Shown here piece after piece: positions 35,450 to 44,448 of a stretch of DNA of 64,000 bases. Both the position numbers and the translations under genes were made by a program. The notes under the pieces were generated by a model. That model saw only the letters and a program-made list of their open reading frames with translations. It did no database searches and was not told the origin of the DNA. Origin of the DNA: Planctomycetota bacterium (GTDB taxonomy: Bacteria > Planctomycetota > PLA2); contig JAJFFH010000051.1 in assembly GCA_021776735.1 (NCBI GenBank), positions 124,001 through 188,000 of the forward strand, written 5' to 3'. Position 1 is the first letter of the stretch. Each line of letters starts with the position of its first letter.

Positions 35450-37705
35450 ATGGGACTCATGGGACGGTGTGCGTGCGCTTGGGTGCTTGTGCTGTTCGGA
35501 CCCGGTAGTGCGCTGGCAGAACCCGAACTGCCGCGTGCGCAAGCGGCCAAGCTCGCTTCGGTGGCGCGTCAGCTCGCGGGCAAGGGGTTCTTGAAACAGG
35601 CGCGCGAACTTCAGCAACTGCTTGTTGAATGGGATGCGCCCGAGACGCTGCGCGCAAACCTCGCGCGGACGGTTGCGCGGGCCCTTCAAAAACAGGAGTC
35701 GGGCAAGAAAACCAAGAGCAGGAAACCGCCTGGCACACATCCGGCCGCGGCGCGGGCGCTGATTCGCGTTGCGCGCGACCTCGTGCGGGGGGCGACGAAG
35801 GCGGGGGGGCTTACGCCGGAGGGCGCGGCGCGCGTCCTGGTGCTCGACAGCGAAAACGAGGCGGCGCGCAAGGTGCTTGGGCATGTGCAACAGGAAGGTC
35901 GCTGGCTCCGCCCGTTCATGCCGGCCCTGCTGAAACGGCGCGCCGAAACTCGCGATGCGCTGCGTCGTGCGCGCCGGATCGAGGTGAAGCTCGAGCGCGG
36001 CACGAGCAAGTCGCCGTACTTCAAGGCACTGTACGGCCGCGCGGGAATCGTCGTCTCCTGGAAGGGCCTGGTGCATGTGCACGCGGCCGATGTCAGCGAG
36101 ACGAAGCTGCGCAGGATCCTGGCAACGACGCTGCGCGCGAGTGCCGTGTCGCACTGGTTGCGGACCGGGAAACTCGTCGTTCCGGAGCCGAACGCGCGCG
36201 TGACGTTCTACTGCAACGGCACGACTCCGGTCTACACGCGCTGGATCGAGCGTGCGCGGGCGAACGGCGACATCTCGGCGGAAGACGCCGCGTTCGGCCG
36301 CAAGCTCTCGGGGTTCTGGCTCAAGTCGTCGCACTTCGTGTTTCGCCCGTCACCCGAAGCGGAGTGGGAAGCGTACATGCTCGACGACGTCCTGGGCTCA
36401 CAGATCGCGAGACGGCACCGCCTCACGCCTCAGCCGGCGTTGTTCGCCGGGCACCTCCACTGGCTGTGCCTGTCGTTTCTCGGCGTGGGCATGCCGAGCA
36501 TGATGTACACGGAGGTGAACGTCACGAAGAAGAAAGGACCGGGTCGGACGCAGTCGGCGCCCGTGGAGACGATTCTCCGCGAGGAGCTGCAAAAACTGGC
36601 GCAGGCCGGCATGCACGGGTTGCGCGGGTGGATGGCGTTTCTCGCGCAGCGCCGCGAAGATCCACCGTGGAAAAACTCGTTTGTCGATCAGATCGGCCGC
36701 ATCACGGGCGACGACCTGCTGAAGACGACGACGGTGGTCGAGTATCTGCAGGAGGCCCGGCGCTTCACGACCATCATGGAGAAGTCGGAGAAGGTGTACG
36801 GGGATCTGGACTCTCGCGCGGAGGGGTTCGAAGAAGCACTGGGCATGCCGCTCAAGCGCTTCGAGGAACGTTGGCGCGCGTGGATCGTGCCGCCGCGCAC
36901 CGGCCTCGCCCAGCGCCTCGGCGCGGTGACCGGGAAGCGGTCCGCCGGTCCGGCGTCGCTCGCTCGCTACCTGGACGAACTGCGGCGTTCGACGATGCCG
37001 GCCAACGTCGCGGGCGAACTCCACACGTTGCGCTTCGACCCGGAGCTGTCGGCCGGCTGCCGCGCGCACGCCCTCTATCTGCAGGCCAACCCGGCGCAGC
37101 AGCAGGCCTGGCCCGACGCGCACGAGGAATGGCCGGACAAGGCGCGCTTTTCGGCCGCGGGTTCCTGGGCGGGACTCCACTCCGTGATCGCGTTCCAGAT
37201 CAAGCGCCCCGAGGACTCGATCGACGGATGGATGGGCACGTTCTATCACCGGTTGCCGCTGCTCGATCCGGGGCTGATGCGTATCGGCTGGGGGCTGCAA
37301 AACGGCATCGCGGTCCTCGACGCCGCCTCGATGTCGGCGCCGGTCCGCTACCAGATCGCCATGGTGTGGCCGGCCCCCGGCCAGTCCAAGGTACCCCTGT
37401 CGTTTCAACCCGAGTTGCCCAGTCCCGTGCCCGGAGAAGACCAGTCGCACTGGGGTTATCCGATCACGGTCCAGTGTTTCGGCGAGTCGCCGGGCTTCGA
37501 TCCTCGCCTGCGTCTGCTGCAGGGCGGCACCGAAGTCCCGTGCCACTACTCGACTCCGGACAAGCCGACCAACCCCGAACTTGCCCCGGCCGACACATGG
37601 TGCCTGATCCCGAAACAAAGACTGAAAGCCGGCACGGAGTACGAAGTCCGCTGCAAACACCCAGTGTACGGCGAAGCCTATCGCTGGAAGTTCAAGACGA
37701 AGTAG
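35450..37705 (+). CDS. Exported CAP-domain (SCP/PR-1-like) protein
   Basis: 751 residues from the ATG at 35450; ATGs at 35435 and 35438 are equally open and no Shine-Dalgarno decides. Signal peptide WVLVLFGPGSALA. The first 450 residues are helical with DUF-like repeats and no motif I know (KEVYGDLDSR region resembles a gluzincin-like scaffold without HExxH). Residues about 530-640 look like a CAP domain: CRAHALYLQANP, then a WPDAHEE stretch, SAAGSWAGLHSVIAF, and FYHRLPLLDPGLMRIGWG. A beta domain closes the protein. CAP proteins are secreted ligand-binding proteins; the role here is unknown. Confidence 0.7.
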   Translation: MGLMGRCACAWVLVLFGPGSALAEPELPRAQAAKLASVARQLAGKGFLKQARELQQLLVEWDAPETLRANLARTVARALQKQESGKKTKSRKPPGTHPAAARALIRVARDLVRGATKAGGLTPEGAARVLVLDSENEAARKVLGHVQQEGRWLRPFMPALLKRRAETRDALRRARRIEVKLERGTSKSPYFKALYGRAGIVVSWKGLVHVHAADVSETKLRRILATTLRASAVSHWLRTGKLVVPEPNARVTFYCNGTTPVYTRWIERARANGDISAEDAAFGRKLSGFWLKSSHFVFRPSPEAEWEAYMLDDVLGSQIARRHRLTPQPALFAGHLHWLCLSFLGVGMPSMMYTEVNVTKKKGPGRTQSAPVETILREELQKLAQAGMHGLRGWMAFLAQRREDPPWKNSFVDQIGRITGDDLLKTTTVVEYLQEARRFTTIMEKSEKVYGDLDSRAEGFEEALGMPLKRFEERWRAWIVPPRTGLAQRLGAVTGKRSAGPASLARYLDELRRSTMPANVAGELHTLRFDPELSAGCRAHALYLQANPAQQQAWPDAHEEWPDKARFSAAGSWAGLHSVIAFQIKRPEDSIDGWMGTFYHRLPLLDPGLMRIGWGLQNGIAVLDAASMSAPVRYQIAMVWPAPGQSKVPLSFQPELPSPVPGEDQSHWGYPITVQCFGESPGFDPRLRLLQGGTEVPCHYSTPDKPTNPELAPADTWCLIPKQRLKAGTEYEVRCKHPVYGEAYRWKFKTK

Positions 37706-37726
37706 CAAGAGGGGGGTCGGGGGCAA

Positions 37727-37747
37727 GAGAATCGCCGTCCGTCAGCT
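37727..37747. repeat. Copy of the dispersed motif (non-coding)
   Basis: Exact core 37731-37740 in forward orientation; tail GTCAGCTT matches the extended consensus. It lies about 26 bp after the CAP-protein stop. Confidence 0.8.
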
Positions 37748-37831
37748 TCCCTCAAGCTTTGCGCCCACAATGCCCCCCGTTCGACGGGCCCGGGGTCGCT
37801 CGCATCGTCCGTCCGCGCGACCTCCAACTAA

Positions 37832-37858
37832 CGAAAATCCGGTCATACCGGATTTTCG
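37832..37858. repeat. Covarying short hairpin repeat, copy 1
   Basis: Perfect 11-bp stem CGAAAATCCGG / CCGGATTTTCG with a TCATA loop, 37 bp upstream of the second ECF sigma gene. Related hairpins at 51782, 53054, 59395 and 60320. Confidence 0.8.
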
Positions 37859-37894
37859 CGGGATGGAGTTGACGCCGGCTGCGACTCTAACCCT

Positions 37895-38419
37895 GTGCGC
37901 AAAGACGACGCCGACCTCGTCGAGGCGATCCGGGCCGGGCGCCGCGGGCTCTTCGCGGAGCTCGTGGACCGGCACGCCGCCACGGTGTTTCGGCTCGTGC
38001 GCGCAGGTGTGAATCAGAATATGGACGCCGAAGATCTGGCCCAGGAGACGTTTTTGGCCGCCTATCGCGGGCTCGCCCGACTCAAGGAGCCGGCGCGGTT
38101 TCGGGCGTGGCTGCTGACGATCGCGAGTCGCAAGGTCGCCGACCATCTGCGGAAGAAGAGCCGCCGCGGGCGCCTGTTGCCGCTCGACGAGGAGCCGATC
38201 GCGCCGGTGCCGGACGACAGGGCCGACCGGCTCGCCGCCATCGAACGGGTGATCAACCGGCTCGCACCCGCGGCGCGGCTCGTTTTCGCGCTGCGTCACC
38301 ACGAGGGCCTGTCCTGTCGCCAGATCGCGCGCATGCTCGACCTGCCGGAGGGCACGGTCTACAGCCGCCTGTCGCGCGCGCACGAGACGATCCGCGGGGC
38401 CCTGGGAGCTGCCGAATGA
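37895..38419 (+). CDS. ECF-family RNA polymerase sigma factor
   Basis: 174 residues, GTG start. Region 2: GLFAELVDRHAATVFRLV, DAEDLAQETFLAAYRGLARL and the FRAWLLTIASRKVADHLR recognition helix. Region 4: PAARLVFALRHHEGLSCRQIARMLDLPEGTVYSRLSRA. Its stop overlaps the anti-sigma ATG (ATGA). It is a different subtype from the one at 4.5 kb. Three coupled genes follow the pattern sigma, anti-sigma, HEAT protein. Confidence 0.93.
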   Translation: MRKDDADLVEAIRAGRRGLFAELVDRHAATVFRLVRAGVNQNMDAEDLAQETFLAAYRGLARLKEPARFRAWLLTIASRKVADHLRKKSRRGRLLPLDEEPIAPVPDDRADRLAAIERVINRLAPAARLVFALRHHEGLSCRQIARMLDLPEGTVYSRLSRAHETIRGALGAAE

Positions 38420-39351
38420 GTGACATGAGTTGCCACGAGATTCGCGATTGGCTGCGCTGCGACTTCGATGGCGCCGCCGAGCCGTCCGGCGATGTCGCCG
38501 CCCACCTCGACCGGTGCGACGGCTGCCGGAGCATCGCGGCGCAATACCGGTTGCTCGCGTCGGACGCGCGGCGGGCCCTGCCCGATCCGGACGTCCCCGT
38601 CGGCTTCACCGCCCGCGTAATGGACGTGGTCGATGACGCTTCGTCCGATGCGGTCTTGGCCGACGCCGTTCGTCCGCGTTGGACCCGCTGGTGGCCGGCA
38701 TTTGTGCCGGTCGTGCTCGTGGCGTTTGTGCTCTGGGGTCGCGGTATCAGCGATTTCGGAGGAAGATCCGCGGACGGGAAGCCGACGGACGGCGATGTTT
38801 CGGGAGGTGCGGCGGACCGGGCGACGGGCGCGGGCGCCGAAACCGATGCGGGACACGAGACCGGGCGTGCGGAACCCAAGCAGCCCGTCGAGCCGCTCAT
38901 TGCGGACACCGCGTGGAGTGCGTTGTTGCAACGTGCCCGCAGCGGTGACGAGACCGCTCGCGCCGAGCTGCGGACCATGCGTACGCGGATCGACGGCGTA
39001 TTGCGCGGCGTGGTCCTGGAGTCGCTTGCCGCCGAGCTTCGCGTGGACCTGCAGCGTGCCGCGGTCGAACTCGACCTCGTCGCGGTGCGCCGCCTGAAGG
39101 AGCACGTCTGGACCGCGCGAGCGCTGGGCAACGGCGCGGGTACGCGCGTCCGCGGGCGGCTGAACCGCCTCGCCATGGACGCCGCGACGGCCGAACTCGT
39201 CGCCGTGCACCTGGCGGAACTCCGGCAACGCCGGGCCAAATCCCGGTCTGCCGCGGAGCGCGAGGAACTCGACCGGCGGATGATGGCCTTGAAGGTCCAG
39301 TACGCGAGTGAGCAAACCAAAGAGACATCCAAATCACGGAGATCACGATGA
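38416..39351 (+). CDS. Zinc-finger anti-sigma factor with one transmembrane helix
   Basis: 311 residues. An N-terminal zinc-binding anti-sigma module (MSCHEIRDWLRCD ... HLDRCDGCR, i.e. HxxxCxxC) sits in the cytoplasm. One membrane helix at about residues 92-110 (WPAFVPVVLVAFVLW) leads to a periplasmic part with a disordered linker and a charged helical end. A dispersed motif (38787-38796) encodes P-T-D-G-D-V in that linker, right after the helix, like the copy in the 2.7-kb membrane protein. Coupled by 4-bp overlaps on both sides. Confidence 0.88.
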   Translation: MSDMSCHEIRDWLRCDFDGAAEPSGDVAAHLDRCDGCRSIAAQYRLLASDARRALPDPDVPVGFTARVMDVVDDASSDAVLADAVRPRWTRWWPAFVPVVLVAFVLWGRGISDFGGRSADGKPTDGDVSGGAADRATGAGAETDAGHETGRAEPKQPVEPLIADTAWSALLQRARSGDETARAELRTMRTRIDGVLRGVVLESLAAELRVDLQRAAVELDLVAVRRLKEHVWTARALGNGAGTRVRGRLNRLAMDAATAELVAVHLAELRQRRAKSRSAAEREELDRRMMALKVQYASEQTKETSKSRRSR

Positions 39352-40541
39352 CGAAACACACAATGAACCGGTGGGCGCTCCTGGTGCTGGCCCACATCGC
39401 CGTCCTTGGCTTTGCCGGGCCGACCGTCGCCCAGGACGCGGACGACGGCGCTGCGGGAACGGCTGCCGCCGAGAGGGAACGTTCCGAGCGCATCGCCCGG
39501 TTGGAGAAACAACTCAAGGAACTGGAGCAACGGGTCAACCGCCAGCTCGAACTGGCCGAGCGGAGCAGAAAAGCCAGTGAGGCGGTGGAGACTCGCGGTC
39601 GTGCGCGTGAACTCCAGCTTGAGCGGCGGCTTGTTGAGAGCGTCCGCCGCAAGGCGGAGCTGGACCGGGATCGGGCGACGCACGCCGCGCTCAAGGCACA
39701 CGCCCAGGCGCGGGGCGCGATGAACGCCCGGCGGGCGACCGAGCGCGGATTTGCGGAACTGCTCCAGCGCGCACGCAAGGGTGACGCGGCTGCGCGGCGG
39801 GAGCTACTCGGCATGCGCGCCCAGATCGACAAGGTGCTTCGTGTGGGCAAGGACAAGCCGTTCGATGTCGGCGGCATGCGCGTACGCGATCGCGAGATGC
39901 TGGAGATGGCGCGCCAGGCCGAGGTTGCAGCGCGACGTATGGCCGAGATCGCCGCGGTTCGGGCAGAGAAGCTGAGGCGCCGCGCCATCAAGACGGCGAA
40001 GAAGATGGAGGAAATCGCCGAGGCTGCGGAAGAGATCGAAGAAGAAGAGATCGAAGAAGAGCCGGGGGTCGAGATCGAACTCGACGACCCGGTAAAGACC
40101 CGCGAACGCGCTCCGCAAGAGGTCGCCGCTTTGATTCGCGCGCTGGATTCGTCGAAAACGGGTGTTCAGGCGCGCTATCACGCCGCTGTCACGCTCGGTC
40201 GCCACAAGACCAGCCGCGCCGGCCGCGCGGCCCTTGTGCGAGCGCTGGAGAAAGACAAGAACACTCTTGTGCGCCGGGCCGCGGCGTTCTCGCTCGGCAG
40301 CCACGGAAAGACCGCGTTGCCGGCGCTTTCGACCTTGATTCGCGCGGTGGGCGACAAGGATGCCTATGTCGGTTACATGGCGCATCGCGGTCTGAGCAAG
40401 ATCGCGGCCGCCGTCGGCCAGAAGGACACGCAGATCAAGTTCAGCCCAGCGTCGAAACTCGACCAGCGTCTCGCCGCCGCGGAGAAGTGGCAGGCCTGGT
40501 GGGTTGCGTGGAAAAAGGACAACGCCATCCGCGGCCGGTGA
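39348..40541 (+). CDS. Exported coiled-coil protein with HEAT repeats
   Basis: 397 residues. The signal peptide (WALLVLAHIAVLGFAG, cut near TVAQ) contains a dispersed motif copy (39396-39405) read as H-I-A-V-L. Residues about 35-105 are a charged coiled coil, and residues about 215-240 an EEIEEEEIEEEPG acidic run. Residues about 260-350 contain HEAT/PBS-lyase-like repeats (ARYHAAVTLGRHKTSRAGRAALVRAL split; AAAFSLGSHGKTALPALSTLI). Part of the sigma / anti-sigma operon, so probably an envelope-stress effector or sensor. No enzyme motif. Confidence 0.78.
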   Translation: MTKHTMNRWALLVLAHIAVLGFAGPTVAQDADDGAAGTAAAERERSERIARLEKQLKELEQRVNRQLELAERSRKASEAVETRGRARELQLERRLVESVRRKAELDRDRATHAALKAHAQARGAMNARRATERGFAELLQRARKGDAAARRELLGMRAQIDKVLRVGKDKPFDVGGMRVRDREMLEMARQAEVAARRMAEIAAVRAEKLRRRAIKTAKKMEEIAEAAEEIEEEEIEEEPGVEIELDDPVKTRERAPQEVAALIRALDSSKTGVQARYHAAVTLGRHKTSRAGRAALVRALEKDKNTLVRRAAAFSLGSHGKTALPALSTLIRAVGDKDAYVGYMAHRGLSKIAAAVGQKDTQIKFSPASKLDQRLAAAEKWQAWWVAWKKDNAIRGR

Positions 40542-40815
40542 GAAGTTCTAGCCACAGAGATCACAGAGGCCACAGAGAGGGAGACGCGATCACGGCTCCT
40601 TCTTGGACCGAGTCCTGTCCTGCCTGGATTGTGGGGGTCATCAGATTTTCGGCAGTCCGCGATTGGTGGATGGCATCTGTGGCTCGAGTCCAGTTCCCGG
40701 GCGCGGTATCGCGGCGAATCCGCCGTCCGGTCGGCGCTGCCGAGCCCCGTTGACGGAAGATGTAGCGCAAGAACCATCCTTTTGTGCCGGGCTTGGTGCG
40801 GTCTATCCTTGCCGG

Positions 40816-41535
40816 ATGCCGCTCGGATTTGCCGACGGAGTTGTTTCGCAACCCCTGTCTCTCGACGCTTCGCCCTCCGGGCGCGTGGGGATCCTCGATC
40901 GCCAGGGCGAACGGCTGCTCTTGGCCGGCGGTATCGAGGTGGCGCTGACCGAACCCGCGCGGCGCGTGCGGTTTTGCGGCGAACACGCGGCCGTCCTGTC
41001 GTCGGGCCACCTGTGGAGCTTCGATCCCGAGGGCGAGCAGGTTGGTGAGATGGACTTGCCCGAGGAGGCGTCGTGTCTCGCGGCGACGCCGTCCGGTAGT
41101 CTGCTCGTGTCGGCGGGACGCACCCTGCACCGGCTCGGCGATGCGCCCGTGTGCTACGAGGAGGAGCAGGCGATCGCGGCGCTGGCGGCGCATTCGGGCG
41201 GCGTCTGGCTGGCTACCGCCCGCGACGCCGTCCAGTTGCGTCCGCGCGAGGGCGGCTACGAGGTTGTCGCCCGTCATCGTCTGCCCGGCGCCGCGCGTGC
41301 GCTGGCGATCGGTCCCGACGGGGTGCCGTACATCGCACTCGACGACGCCGTCCTGCGCCTCGGTGGCAAGCCGACCCTGCAAGCCCAGGTGATCGAGGAT
41401 ATGGCGCGGATCGAGAAGCAATTGTGGGGGGTGGGGCCCGCGGGTCCCGTGGATTTCACCGAGCTTGTGCCGCGTCCGCGCGGCGACCACCCGGCACCCG
41501 AGTTCCCGGTGTGCGACGATCACGCCGGACCGTAG
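40816..41535 (+). CDS. Unassigned beta-propeller-like cytoplasmic protein
   Basis: 239 residues from the ATG at 40816. No signal peptide. Repeating units of about 40 residues (GRVGILDRQGERLLL, EHAAVLSSGHLWSFD, GSLLVSAGRTLHRLG, GVPYIALDDAVLRLG) resemble WD/Kelch-like blades, giving a five- or six-bladed propeller. I recognise no family. It is followed at once by a small membrane protein gene. The 274 bp upstream (40542-40815) show a short CACAGAG-type repetition just after the HEAT gene and nothing else I can name. Confidence 0.55.
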   Translation: MPLGFADGVVSQPLSLDASPSGRVGILDRQGERLLLAGGIEVALTEPARRVRFCGEHAAVLSSGHLWSFDPEGEQVGEMDLPEEASCLAATPSGSLLVSAGRTLHRLGDAPVCYEEEQAIAALAAHSGGVWLATARDAVQLRPREGGYEVVARHRLPGAARALAIGPDGVPYIALDDAVLRLGGKPTLQAQVIEDMARIEKQLWGVGPAGPVDFTELVPRPRGDHPAPEFPVCDDHAGP

Positions 41536-41539
41536 TCCG

Positions 41540-41980
41540 ATGGTCGAACCCTGGCTCACTCTGTTCCTGATAGCCGTCGGCGCGTGGCTTGGGGCTCTCG
41601 TCGTCGGCAACATCGCCGTCCGTGCGCTGTCTCGTTCGCTTGGCCGGGAAGCATCCTGGCCTGCCCTTCACAAGCTGTTCGCGATCATCGACCTGTTCGG
41701 GACGTGGTGCGGTGTGCTGGCGGGCGTCGGGCTATGGATGGGTCGGGTCGGGTACGGCCTGCCGTGGGCGAGTGCGGTCGGGATCGTGGCGCTGATGGTG
41801 ACCGCGGGACTCTATGACCGCGCCGTCTTGCTGCCGTCGCTGGACGCGGCTTTCAAGCGCCTCAAAGCGGGCGAAGAGTGGGCGCGCGACTGGCAGTTCC
41901 TGTCGCGGATGGCCGCTTGGGGGCGGTGGGGGACAGTCGCTCTCGGGCTCGCCGCGCTGTGGTTCGGATACGTCGCGTAG
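41540..41980 (+). CDS. Small four-TM membrane protein (DUF4149-like)
   Basis: 146 residues with four hydrophobic segments. The layout (TLFLIAVGAWLGALVVGNIAV, then LFAIIDLFGTWCGVLAGVG) recalls DUF4149-type proteins. A dispersed motif core (41612-41621) encodes N-I-A-V-R inside the first transmembrane helix, one of the few copies within a folded membrane segment. Starts 4 bp after the preceding stop. Confidence 0.65.
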   Translation: MVEPWLTLFLIAVGAWLGALVVGNIAVRALSRSLGREASWPALHKLFAIIDLFGTWCGVLAGVGLWMGRVGYGLPWASAVGIVALMVTAGLYDRAVLLPSLDAAFKRLKAGEEWARDWQFLSRMAAWGRWGTVALGLAALWFGYVA

Positions 41981-42048
41981 CGTGCTACCCTAGCCCGCTT
42001 CCTGTCGACGAAAGGCGCCCTGCGAGACAAGGCGCAAGGAGTAACGCA

Positions 42049-42843
42049 ATGGCGGAACTGGCCAAGTACGAAGCCCAAAACGGAATCGCGACGATCACAC
42101 TCGACGACCCCCCGGTCAACGGCTACACGCACGAGATGAACCGTGCGGTTGATGAGTGCATCCTGAAGGCCCGGTTCGACCAGGGCGTGAGCGTGATCGT
42201 GCTGCGCGGCGCGGGCGAGAAGTTCTTCTGCGCCGGCGCGAATATCAACATGCTCCAGACGGCGGATCCCGTCTTCAAGTACTACTTCTGCCTGCACGCC
42301 AACGAGACGCTGTCGCGCCTCGAGCAGACCCCGAAGCTGACGATCGCCGCGCTCAACGGCCACTGCGTCGGCGGCGGCCTCGAGTACGCCATGGCGTGCG
42401 ACATCCGCATCGCCCGCAAGGGCGCGGGCAAGACGGGCCTCCCCGAGGTTACGCTCGGCGTCCTCCCCGGCACCGGCGGGACGCAGCGTCTCGCGCGCAT
42501 CGTGGGCAAGGCCAAGGCCATCGAACTCATGGTCGAAGGCGGCACCTTCGGCTTCGAGGAGGCGATGGAGCTCGGCATCGTGAACAAGATCTTTGAGGGC
42601 GACACCGCAGACGCCTTCATGGCGAACGTTTACGACTACGCGAAGCAGTTCTGCCCGCCGAACAAGGCGTCGATGGCCGTCGGCCACATCAAGCGCGCCG
42701 TCCAGTCGGGTCTTGAGGTGCCGCTCGAGTCCGGCCTTGCGCTTGAGCGCGAGCTGCAGGCCAAGCTCTTCTCGTCGACGGACGCCAAGATCGGCCTCGA
42801 CGCGTACGTCGAAAAGCAAAAGCCCGACTTCACCGGCACGTAG
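42049..42843 (+). CDS. Enoyl-CoA hydratase/isomerase family protein
   Basis: 264 residues with AAGGAG 8 nt before the ATG. Crotonase fold: oxyanion-hole segments GAGEKFFCAGANINML and AALNGHCVGGGLEYAMACD, and an acid residue in the GLPEVTLGVLPGTGGTQRL loop. It hydrates or isomerises an enoyl-CoA; the exact substrate is not visible. The next crotonase gene starts within its stop codon, so the pair forms a two-step unit, possibly for a branched or cyclic acyl-CoA. Confidence 0.88.
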   Translation: MAELAKYEAQNGIATITLDDPPVNGYTHEMNRAVDECILKARFDQGVSVIVLRGAGEKFFCAGANINMLQTADPVFKYYFCLHANETLSRLEQTPKLTIAALNGHCVGGGLEYAMACDIRIARKGAGKTGLPEVTLGVLPGTGGTQRLARIVGKAKAIELMVEGGTFGFEEAMELGIVNKIFEGDTADAFMANVYDYAKQFCPPNKASMAVGHIKRAVQSGLEVPLESGLALERELQAKLFSSTDAKIGLDAYVEKQKPDFTGT

Positions 42844-43562
42844 TGCCCATCTCGTTCGAACAAACGGGGCGGCTCGCGCGAATCACACTCGCGCGGCCGC
42901 CCTTGAACATTTTGGACTTGGAGCACCTCGCGGAACTCAGCGCGGCGGTGGATCAGGGGGCCCGGGGGCAGGCCGCCGTGATCCTGCTCACCGCAGCGGA
43001 CGACTGCCGCGCGTTCAGCGCCGGCAACGACGTGAACGACCACACGCCCGAGCGCGCCCCGGAAATGCTGAAGCGTTTTCACCGCACGGTGCGCGCCCTG
43101 CGGGACACGGACGCGATCACCGTCGCCGAAGTCAAAGGCGACGCGTTCGGCGGCGGCTGCGAACTCGTCGCGGCCTGCGATCTCGCCGTCGCCGCGCCCA
43201 GCGCGCGGTTCGGGCAGCCCGAGATCGACGTCGGCTGCTTCCCGCCGGTTGCCGCAGCGCTTTTGCCGCACCGCATCGGCTGGACCCGTGCCGTCGAGAT
43301 GATCACCACGGGCCGCATCCTGGACGCCGAGGAAGCGCACCGCATCGGCCTCGTGACCCGTCTCGGCGACAGCGCAGACGAACTCATTGGGGGGCTGCTC
43401 GTGAAGAGCCCCGCCGTTCTGAGCTGCGCGAAGGCGGCCTTGCGCGGCGGCACCCTCGAACGGGCCGAACGAATCTACGAGCAGCGACTGCTCCGCCACC
43501 CCGACTGCGAAGAGGGCGTCCGCGGGTTCCAGCAAAAGCGCGCGCCGAATTGGCAACCGTAG
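42843..43562 (+). CDS. Second enoyl-CoA hydratase family protein
   Basis: 239 residues; GTG start shares one base with the previous TAG. Crotonase motifs are partly changed: RAFSAGNDVNDH replaces the usual FCAGADL, VKGDAFGGGCELVAACD keeps the second oxyanion segment, and the catalytic loop GQPEIDVGCFPPVAAALLP lacks the GGTQRL phrase. The start ITLARPPLNILD resembles cyclohexadiene-carbonyl-CoA hydratases, but that assignment is weak. Coupled to the upstream crotonase. Confidence 0.8.
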   Translation: MPISFEQTGRLARITLARPPLNILDLEHLAELSAAVDQGARGQAAVILLTAADDCRAFSAGNDVNDHTPERAPEMLKRFHRTVRALRDTDAITVAEVKGDAFGGGCELVAACDLAVAAPSARFGQPEIDVGCFPPVAAALLPHRIGWTRAVEMITTGRILDAEEAHRIGLVTRLGDSADELIGGLLVKSPAVLSCAKAALRGGTLERAERIYEQRLLRHPDCEEGVRGFQQKRAPNWQP

Positions 43563-43672
43563 GTCGCGGGGCGACGACGAAGACGACTCGGAGGAGAGGC
43601 CCGTCACTCCGTCATCTGGGATCGGCGATATGGACCGTCCAGAACCCGCGTGGTGGTGAATAATGCGGGTTA
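43563..43672. repeat. Half copy of the GAATAATGCGGG element
   Basis: About 110 bp matching, in inverse orientation, the left half of the element at 45258-45490: a CGACGACGAAG start, ACTCGGAGGAG, ATCGGCGATATGGACCG, CAGAAC, CGCGTGGT and the end GAATAATGCGGGTT. It begins at the crotonase stop and ends at the start codon of the next gene. Confidence 0.75.
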
Positions 43673-44002
43673 ATGGCGACGCATGACAGCGCCCCGATCG
43701 AGGACAAGAACGACATCGCGGCCTTCGTGTTGCACGGCTGGTGCGCGCTGCTCTTCGGAGGCCTGATGTGGCGCTGGCTCGGCTCCGCCCTGGGCTCTGC
43801 GGAGTCGGAGACGGGCGTCGGTCTGCTGCTCCTGATCGTGTTCGCGCCGGCCGTCGCCTGCTGGTACTACGGCCTGTTGGCCGCGTGCGTCGCCCAGGGG
43901 TTGCGCGCGCTGCGTCCCGGAACGGCGCAGCGGGGCCGTGCCGCCGCGACGATTCTGAATCTGGCCGTAGTCGTCTGGGGCCTGAGCTGGTTTGCACGAT
44001 GA
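43673..44002 (+). CDS. Small membrane protein
   Basis: 109 residues, two or three hydrophobic helices (FVLHGWCALLFGGLMW, VGLLLLIVFAPAVACWYYG, ILNLAVVVWGLSWF). No family recognised. The repeat half-copy ends right at its ATG, so its leader derives from the repeat. It overlaps the next gene by 4 bp, and the two proteins may form one complex. Confidence 0.55.
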   Translation: MATHDSAPIEDKNDIAAFVLHGWCALLFGGLMWRWLGSALGSAESETGVGLLLLIVFAPAVACWYYGLLAACVAQGLRALRPGTAQRGRAAATILNLAVVVWGLSWFAR

Positions 44003-44322
44003 TGGACACACCGCGGCGAAAGCGAACGGACGGCGATTTCTTGTCGTGGGGGTGGCCCGGCATCCTCGCGCTCGTGTGGATCCTGTGGACCGGTCTGGTT
44101 TTTGGCGACATCGAGAACGAGTGGGCACGTCGCGCGCTGCGCCTGTTCCTGTTCGGCTTCGTTGATTTCTTGGCGACGATGATCTGCCTGCACTACGGCA
44201 CGCGTGCGCTGTGTCTGCCTGGCCGTTTCGTCGCTGCCCGATCCCTGGCCGGCGTCATCGACATCGCCGCGGGCCTGGTCATTGTCTGGATTGCATTCGG
44301 TCCGGTGCGAGGCAGGTTTTAG
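43999..44322 (+). CDS. Small membrane protein
   Basis: 107 residues, start ATG at 43999 overlapping the previous stop. Three hydrophobic helices (GWPGILALVWILWTGLVFG, RLFLFGFVDFLATMICL, LAGVIDIAAGLVIVWIAFG). Residues 5-11 (RRKRTDGDF) include a dispersed motif copy (44028-44037). No family recognised. Confidence 0.55.
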   Translation: MMDTPRRKRTDGDFLSWGWPGILALVWILWTGLVFGDIENEWARRALRLFLFGFVDFLATMICLHYGTRALCLPGRFVAARSLAGVIDIAAGLVIVWIAFGPVRGRF

Positions 44323-44448
44323 CAGACAGAGTTCAACCGCAGAAACGCAGAAGCACGAATCTGGGAAACGGGCGTGTAGCGAGAGCGTACGCACAGCGGC
44401 GGCCGTGGGCCGCGTTCTGACGTGCCGGGTCGGAGTAGGCTCCGATCC

